A model generated the notes under the pieces. The model did no database searches and was not told where the DNA came from. It worked only from the letters and a program-made list of their open reading frames with translations. A program made the position numbers and the translations under genes. DNA of 64,000 nt from Archivesica marissinica (Eukaryota > Mollusca > Bivalvia > Venerida > Vesicomyidae). This document shows, one piece after another, positions 58,899 to 64,000 of the stretch (positions are counted from its first letter, which is position 1; each line of letters opens with the position of its first letter). The stretch lies in contig CM026391.1 in the NCBI GenBank assembly GCA_014843695.1, forward strand, positions 40,899,098 through 40,963,097, read 5' to 3'.

Positions 58899-59325
58899 TC
58901 AATCGAATACTTAATAGTATATACGTCGGTAAGTCAGGAAACCAGATGCCTTGCTATATATATATATATATATATATAGGTAAGTCAGGAAACCAGATGC
59001 CTTGCTATATATATATATATATAGCAAGGCATCTGGTTTCCTGACTTATCGACGTATATATATATATATATATAGCAAGGCATCTGGTTTCCTGACTTAT
59101 CGACGTATATATATATATATATATATATATAGCATATATATATATAGCAAGGCATCTGGTTTCCTGACTTACCGACGTATATATAGCAAGGCATCTGGTT
59201 TCCTGACTTACCGACGTATATATAGCAAGGCATCTGGTTTCCTGACTTACCGACGTATATATAGCAAGGCATCTGGTTTCCTGACTTACCGACGTATATA
59301 CTATTAAGTATTCGATCGAATATTC
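58899..59325. repeat. Large inverted structure with nested ~46-60-bp repeats and TA tracts
   Basis: Outer ends ATCGAATACTTAATAGTATA (58903) and TATACTATTAAGTATTCGAT (59296) are inverted. Inside, the unit GTAAGTCAGGAAACCAGATG appears twice on the left, and its reverse complement CATCTGGTTTCCTGACTTAC (or ..TTATC) appears several times on the right, separated by (TA)n. The switch in orientation is near 59012. Open frames here are repeat artefacts. Confidence 0.85.
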
Positions 59326-59469
59326 GGGGGAAAAAATATATTTGCAAAATTTAAATAAACTGTCATAAAATCAGATACGTCGTTGTTGTTTTCTTTTCAA
59401 TATATCATAAAACCTTACAAAGTTACAATACAAAAGAAATCGCCCGAGATATGCGTTTAGCAAGCTCCT

Positions 59470-59529
59470 ACTGTTGTACTTACAATCGTGTAGATATAGC
59501 AATGCTTCTGTTGTTCTACCAACCTTCTC
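59470..59529 (+). repeat. Left edge of the 48-bp array, diverged unit
   Basis: Diverged units with TCGTGTAGATATAGCAATGC, the long-form variant also seen at the right edge, precede the homogenised core. Confidence 0.7.
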
Positions 59530-61480
59530 TTGTTCGGCTTACCATCGTGTAGATATTGGTGTCATATCAAGCTCGTCTTGTTCGGCATACCATCGTGTAG
59601 ATATTGGTGTCATATCAAGGTCGTCTTGTTCGGCATACCATCGTGTAGATATTGGTGTCATATCAAGCTCGTCTTGTTCGGCATACCATCGTGTAGATAT
59701 TGGTGTCATATCAATCTCGTCTTGTTCGGCATACCATCGTGTAGATATTGGTGTCATATCAAGCTCGTCTTGTTCGGCATACCATCGTGTAGATATTGGT
59801 GTCATATCAAGCTCGTCTTGTTCGGCATACCATCGTGTAGATATTGGTGTCATATCAAGCTCGTCTTGTTCGGCATACCATCGTGTAGATATTGGTGTCA
59901 TATCAAGCTCGTCTTGTTCGGCATACCATCGTGTAGATATTGGTGTCATATCAAGCTCGTCTTTTTCGGCATACCATCGTGTAGATATTGGTGTCATATC
60001 AAGCTCGTCTTGTTCGGCATACCATCGTGTAGATATTGGTGTCATATCAAGCTCGTCTTGTTCGGCATACCATCGTGTAGATATTGGTGTCATATCAAGC
60101 TCGTCTTGTTCGGCATACCATCGTGTAGATATTGGTGTCATATCAAGCTCGTCTTGTTCGGCATACCATCGTGTAGATATTGGTGTCATATCAAGCTCGT
60201 CTTGTTCGGCATACCATCGTGTAGATATTGGTGTCATATCAAGCTCGTCTTGTTCGGCATACCATCGTGTAGATATTGGTGTCATATCAAGCTCGTCTTG
60301 TTCGGCATACCATCGTGTAGATATTGGTGTCATATCAAGCTCGTCTTGTTCGGCATACCATCGTGTAGATATTGGTGTCATATCAAGCTCGTCTTGTTCG
60401 ACTTACCATCGTGTAGATATTGGTGTCATATCAAGCTCGTCTTGTTCGGCATACCATCGTGTAGATATTGGTGTCATATCAAGCTAGTATTGTTCGACTT
60501 ACCATCGTGTAGATATTGGTGTCATATCAAGCTCGTCTTGTTCGGCATACCATCGTGTAGATATTGGTGTCATATCAAGCTCGTCTTGTTCGACTTACCA
60601 TCGTGTAGATATTGGTGTCATATCAAGCTCGTCTTGTTTGGCATACCATCGTGTAGATATTGGTGTCATATCAAGCTCGTCTTGTTCGACTTACCATCGT
60701 GTAGATATTGGTGTCATATCAAGCTCGTCTTGTTCGGCATACCATCGTGTAGATATTGGTGTCATATCAAGCTCGTCTTGTTCGGCATACCATCGTGTAG
60801 ATATTGGTGTCATATCAAGCTCGTCTTGTTCGGCATACCATCGTGTAGATATTGGTGTCATATCAAGCTCGTCTTTTTCGGCATACCATCGTGTAGATAT
60901 TGGTGTCATATCAAGCTCGTCTTGTTCGGCATACCATCGTGTAGATATTGGTGTCATATCAAGCTCGTCTTGTTCGACTTACCATCGTGTAGATATTGGT
61001 GTCATATCAAGCTCGTCTTGTTCGACTTACCATCGTGTAGATATTGGTGTCATATCAAGCTCGTCTTGTTCGGCATACCATCGTGTAGATATTGGTGTCA
61101 TATCAAGCTCGTCTTATTCGACTTACCATCGTGTAGATATTGGTGTCATATCAAGCTCGTCTTGTTCGACTTACCATCGTGTAGATATTGGTGTCATATC
61201 AAGCTCGTCTTGTTCGGCATACCATCGTGTAGATATTGGTGTCATATCAAGCTCGTCTTGTTCGGCATACCATCGTGTATATATTGGTGTCATATCAAGC
61301 TCGTCTTGTTCGGCATACCATCGTGTAGATATTGGTGTCATATCAAGCTCGTCTTGTTCGACTTACCATCGTGTAGATAATGCAATACTGTTGGAGTTCT
61401 ATCAAGCTCGTCTTGTTCCACTTACCATCGTGTATATACAAAAATGATGTTGGTGGCATATCAAGCTCGTCTTGTTCCAC
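59530..61480 (+). repeat. 48-bp minisatellite core, about 39 copies
   Basis: Near-identical units containing TACCATCGTGTAGATATTGG followed by TGTCATATCAAGCTCGTCTT. Two unit types, GTTCGGCATACC and GTTCGACTTACC, intermix after 60400. Since 48 equals 16 codons, long open frames exist on both strands (up to 616 codons from 59530, period 16 residues). No start context, no domain and simultaneous openness in several frames argue against a gene. Confidence 0.95.
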
Positions 61481-61810
61481 TTACTTTCGTGTAGATATAG
61501 CAATGTTTCTCGTGTTCTAACAAGCTACTATTGTTCGGCTTATCATTGTGTAGATATAGCAATGTTTATCATGTTATATTAAGCTCCTTTTGGTCGGCTT
61601 ACCATCGTGTAGATATAGCAATGTTTATCGTGTTATATCAAGCTCCTTTTGGTCGGCTTACCATCGTGTATATATAGCAATGTGTCGCGTGTTATATCTA
61701 GCTCATGTTGGTCGACTTACCATTGTGTAGATATAGAAATGTTTATCGTGTTATATCAAGCTCATATTGTTTGACGTACCATCGTGCATATATAGCAATT
61801 CTTCTAGTGT
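61481..61810 (+). repeat. Right edge of the 48-bp array, ~59-bp ancestral-like units
   Basis: Diverged units of about 59 bp containing TGTAGATATAGCAATGTTTA and TTATATCAAGCTCCTTTTGG. They carry an extra ~11 bp (ATAGCAATGTT in place of ATTGG) relative to the core unit. Confidence 0.8.
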
Positions 61811-62287
61811 TCTTGTTTCATTTTGAGGCCCCTAGGGTGAAACCCTTTTTATTACCAGTTATAAACATATAATGCCATGGGTATATATATATATATACAC
61901 ATGTATACACTTTTTAAGCGAACAGTTATACATCCAACTAGTCATTTCTTTTATATGATCATTTTTGATAACTTATCTATGTTGTGTATTTTTGCATTGT
62001 TTGTTTATAAGCGTATTATTTTGGAGATTGTATAGAAATAAAAAAAAGACAGGGGAGTTGTGATCGTTTCCATCTTAAGGATTCACATGTAAGAGCAATT
62101 CATATGTTCAAATCAATCAATTTATGTTATGTATTTCTAAAGTTTATTATTCATTACTGCTATTTCCGTTTCTAAAGTTATTCATTAAAGTTTAAATATC
62201 GTTCAAAATGCTCAATGCACTGGTTTAATTTTCTTGATTTAATTCGTATAATGTAAAATTTGCTTACAATTATTATGAATTTTGTCA
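61811..62287. other. Intergenic, nothing recognised
   Basis: AT-rich sequence with a (TA)n run near 61884-61896. No frame of note. Confidence 0.4.
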
Positions 62288-62482
62288 TTTAAAGCAGCAT
62301 TACATCGTAATAAAGGATGTTTTGGGTAAAATATAAATACTAATGTGTGTGTGTTTACAAAAATCGACATAGTCGCTCAGAAACGATAAAATTCCAATAA
62401 ATTTAAACCGTCGTATACGCGAATTTGTTTATCAACACACGACATGTAAACACGCACAGCGCGCATGCGTGAAACAACAGAG
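62288..62482 (-). mobile_element. Truncated copy of the 33112-33669 MITE
   Basis: Begins TTTAAAGCAGCATTACATCG and is the reverse complement of 33475-33670 with only about seven or eight differences seen. Similarity ends near 62482, where LINE-like sequence begins, so its other end is missing. Confidence 0.85.
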
Positions 62483-63110
62483 AAGAAAGTATGTTTGAGT
62501 TTATATGGTATGGACAACAAGATACACTTAAGAGAGAAACTATTAAGAACGACTATTTACATGGGGGAATCAAATGATAGATTTGAATAAATTTATATTA
62601 TCAACGAAAGGAAGCTGGGTAAAACATTTGCTGGACGAACAGAATGCCTATTTAAACAAAATATCTGTTTATGGGAAACTCTATTATTTGAGTGTAACAT
62701 AGACAAACAAGAATTGCAAAACTACTGTAAAGATTCGTTATTTTTGCAAGATGTTATTATCTACTGGAACACCATTAAACTTCTGCCAAAATGTAACAAC
62801 ACAAACAAAGAAATCATATGGAATAATGCAAATATTAACGCAAACAATACGACTTTTTTCTATAGGAAATGGACAGAGAAGGGAATGATAAACTTGGAAC
62901 ATCTTTATGACTTTAGAAAACAAATTTTGTATTCCTTTAGAGATATACAAACTGTATACACTATCTAATGGTGATTTTAAGGATATATTTCTTTAATAGA
63001 AAGTGTACCAAATGACTTAGTTGGTAATTCAAACCAAAATAGGGTGATATTGGAAACATTTAGAGATAATCAGAAAACAAAACAAAAGGTATATCACCTA
63101 ATGCAAACCT
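62483..63110 (+). pseudogene. LINE ORF2 C-terminal fragment (L1/Tx1-like)
   Basis: Frames read IWYGQQDTLKRETIKNDYLH, MIDLNKFILSTKGSWVKHLL, then from 62714 a longer frame with FLQDVIIYWNTIKLLP, IIWNNANINANNTTFFYRKW and GMINLEHLYDF. The pattern FIW…K…ND…GG(I/L)…S.K.SW(V/I)…, then W…N..I…, is the post-RT region of L1/Tx1-type LINEs. Stops and shifts separate the parts; RT and endonuclease are absent. Confidence 0.65.
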
Positions 63111-63654
63111 AGCGACAACCAAACACGACATAATCTGCTGCTTAATAACAATACGTGACGACGAATAGGATTCAAAATATTTCATTATCCAAGTAATATT
63201 AAAGTAATATTAAACAATCGAATCCACATATATACCTATTAATCAAATACCTAAAAGATCGATTATAAATCGAAAAAAACTATCTCATTGTTGCGTGACA
63301 AATTGGAAAAGCTTATTAATTGTTCTGTTAGTTTTAGGTCTTAATTATAAACTTATTCCAACAAATGTATATAAACATATATTTGGAATACGGTAGAAGT
63401 AGCTAATACACATGATGGATTTGTTTCTGTACCTGCTGATACGCGCGTATGTTGTATGAATGAGTGTATGGTTGTGAGAGTGCTTGGTGTGAGAACGTGA
63501 GAGGGCGAGAGTGGATGAGAGCTACACAATATTATGTGGCAATTTCTAATCATATTTAAATCTGTAGATTATGTACTTGTAGATACACATAAATTGTAAA
63601 TAAATTAAATTTAAAAAAAGAACTTTAGTAGAACGTCTCTACAGATAACAATAT
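63111..63654. other. Intergenic, nothing recognised
   Basis: AT-rich with a G/A-rich patch at 63470-63525 (GAGAGTG, GAACGTGAGAGGGCGAG). No gene supported. Confidence 0.4.
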
Positions 63655-63978
63655 GTGCAGGAGATGCGGCTCCCCTTGGATATGAGGTTGTCCGAGTCGG
63701 TGGCTCACTTACAAGCAGTCGTTGATAATGTGAATGGAGAAGTGACCCAGTCAACTAGTAAAAAGCATTATGGTGGCCAAGATGGTGATACACTCCTCCA
63801 TGTTCCTGGTAGACTTGTTGGGTTGTCGGAGAACAAGTTCGACACCAGTGTAGGTGGTCGTTATCTTTACCAATCCGGTGATCTTGATGAGGGTGGTCGC
63901 AGTCGGGCGTTTGACGAGTCACCGGCTTGGGCGTTCGGCTACCAAGTCTGGGGAACCCATGCTATACTATTTGCTTGA
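63655..63978 (+). CDS. Hypothetical 107-codon frame near the window end
   Basis: An open frame begins MQEMRLPLDMRLSESVAHLQ, with VVDNVNGEVTQSTSKKHYGG and VGGRYLYQSGDLDEGGRSRA. The local base composition is less AT-rich than the flanks, and a helical N-terminus followed by a Gly-rich part is compatible with a gag-like or host exon. No family recognised. The opposite strand has comparable open stretches, so even the strand is uncertain. Confidence 0.25.
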   Translation: MQEMRLPLDMRLSESVAHLQAVVDNVNGEVTQSTSKKHYGGQDGDTLLHVPGRLVGLSENKFDTSVGGRYLYQSGDLDEGGRSRAFDESPAWAFGYQVWGTHAILFA

Positions 63979-64000
63979 TGGTCCATAACGGGAGTTTGTC

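Noticed and set aside
58985..59347. Frames with GNQMPCYIYVGKS or KASGFLTYRRIY repeats
   Set aside because: Both come from the inverted repeat units separated by TA tracts, read on opposite strands.
59530..61447. Long open frames (up to 616 codons) with 16-residue repeats
   Set aside because: The 48-bp period keeps several frames on both strands open at once; edge units and base changes follow minisatellite behaviour and not codon constraint.

Overview
This window looks like a repeat-dominated piece of an invertebrate animal genome, most likely a lophotrochozoan and plausibly a bivalve or other mollusc. The support is indirect: spliced GT-AG genes, a FLYWCH-type MULE transposon, a Crypton-like tyrosine-recombinase gene, a decayed Polinton/Maverick-type element, Tc1, pogo-like and LINE remnants, and scattered TTACCTCCCT motifs that I associate from memory with mollusc genomes. 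There is no bacterial-style gene organisation and no convincing tRNA, rRNA or CRISPR locus. I could not run any search, so family names rest on motifs I can read.

Layout. 1-13000 is a roughly 29-bp AT-rich satellite carrying eight copies of a ~110-bp inserted spacer and several higher-order repeats. 13001-14000 is a run of exactly 1000 N. 14001-28744 is an unrelated 38-bp satellite with its own higher-order repeats. 28745-31745 is a GC-rich, NotI-rich array with one inverted unit at its left edge. 31750-32520 is a 50-bp minisatellite. From 32.7 kb on the sequence is a patchwork of mobile elements: a LINE scrap, a MITE (33112-33669), a nearly intact MULE transposon (33776-36665) with an intron-containing transposase, a decayed Tc1 copy (37845-38445), and a decayed Polinton-like block (about 39.1-46.4 kb). 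In that block the minus strand carries recognisable remnants of protein-primed DNA polymerase B, packaging ATPase, retroviral-type integrase with chromodomain, a penton-like protein, a basic protein, a major-capsid-like protein and an adenain-like protease, all broken. Then come two LINE copies (47.25-48.1 kb; 48.4-50.3 kb, the second with an uninterrupted RT), a foldback MITE, a spliced but decayed Crypton-like recombinase gene with a minisatellite tail (53.6-51.0 kb, minus strand), and a pogo-like TIR element (54643-55925) with an internal 42-bp minisatellite. After these lie a 40-bp array, possible host exons (57.0-58.5 kb), three more palindromic or TIR elements, a 48-bp array (59.5-61.5 kb), a truncated MITE copy and a LINE scrap.

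The genes do not form a host pathway. The coherent units are the mobile elements. The Polinton-like block would once have encoded its own polymerase, integrase and virion-type proteins; the MULE is the element most likely to have been recently active. Most long open frames in the satellites are by-products of repeat periodicity and are not annotated as genes.
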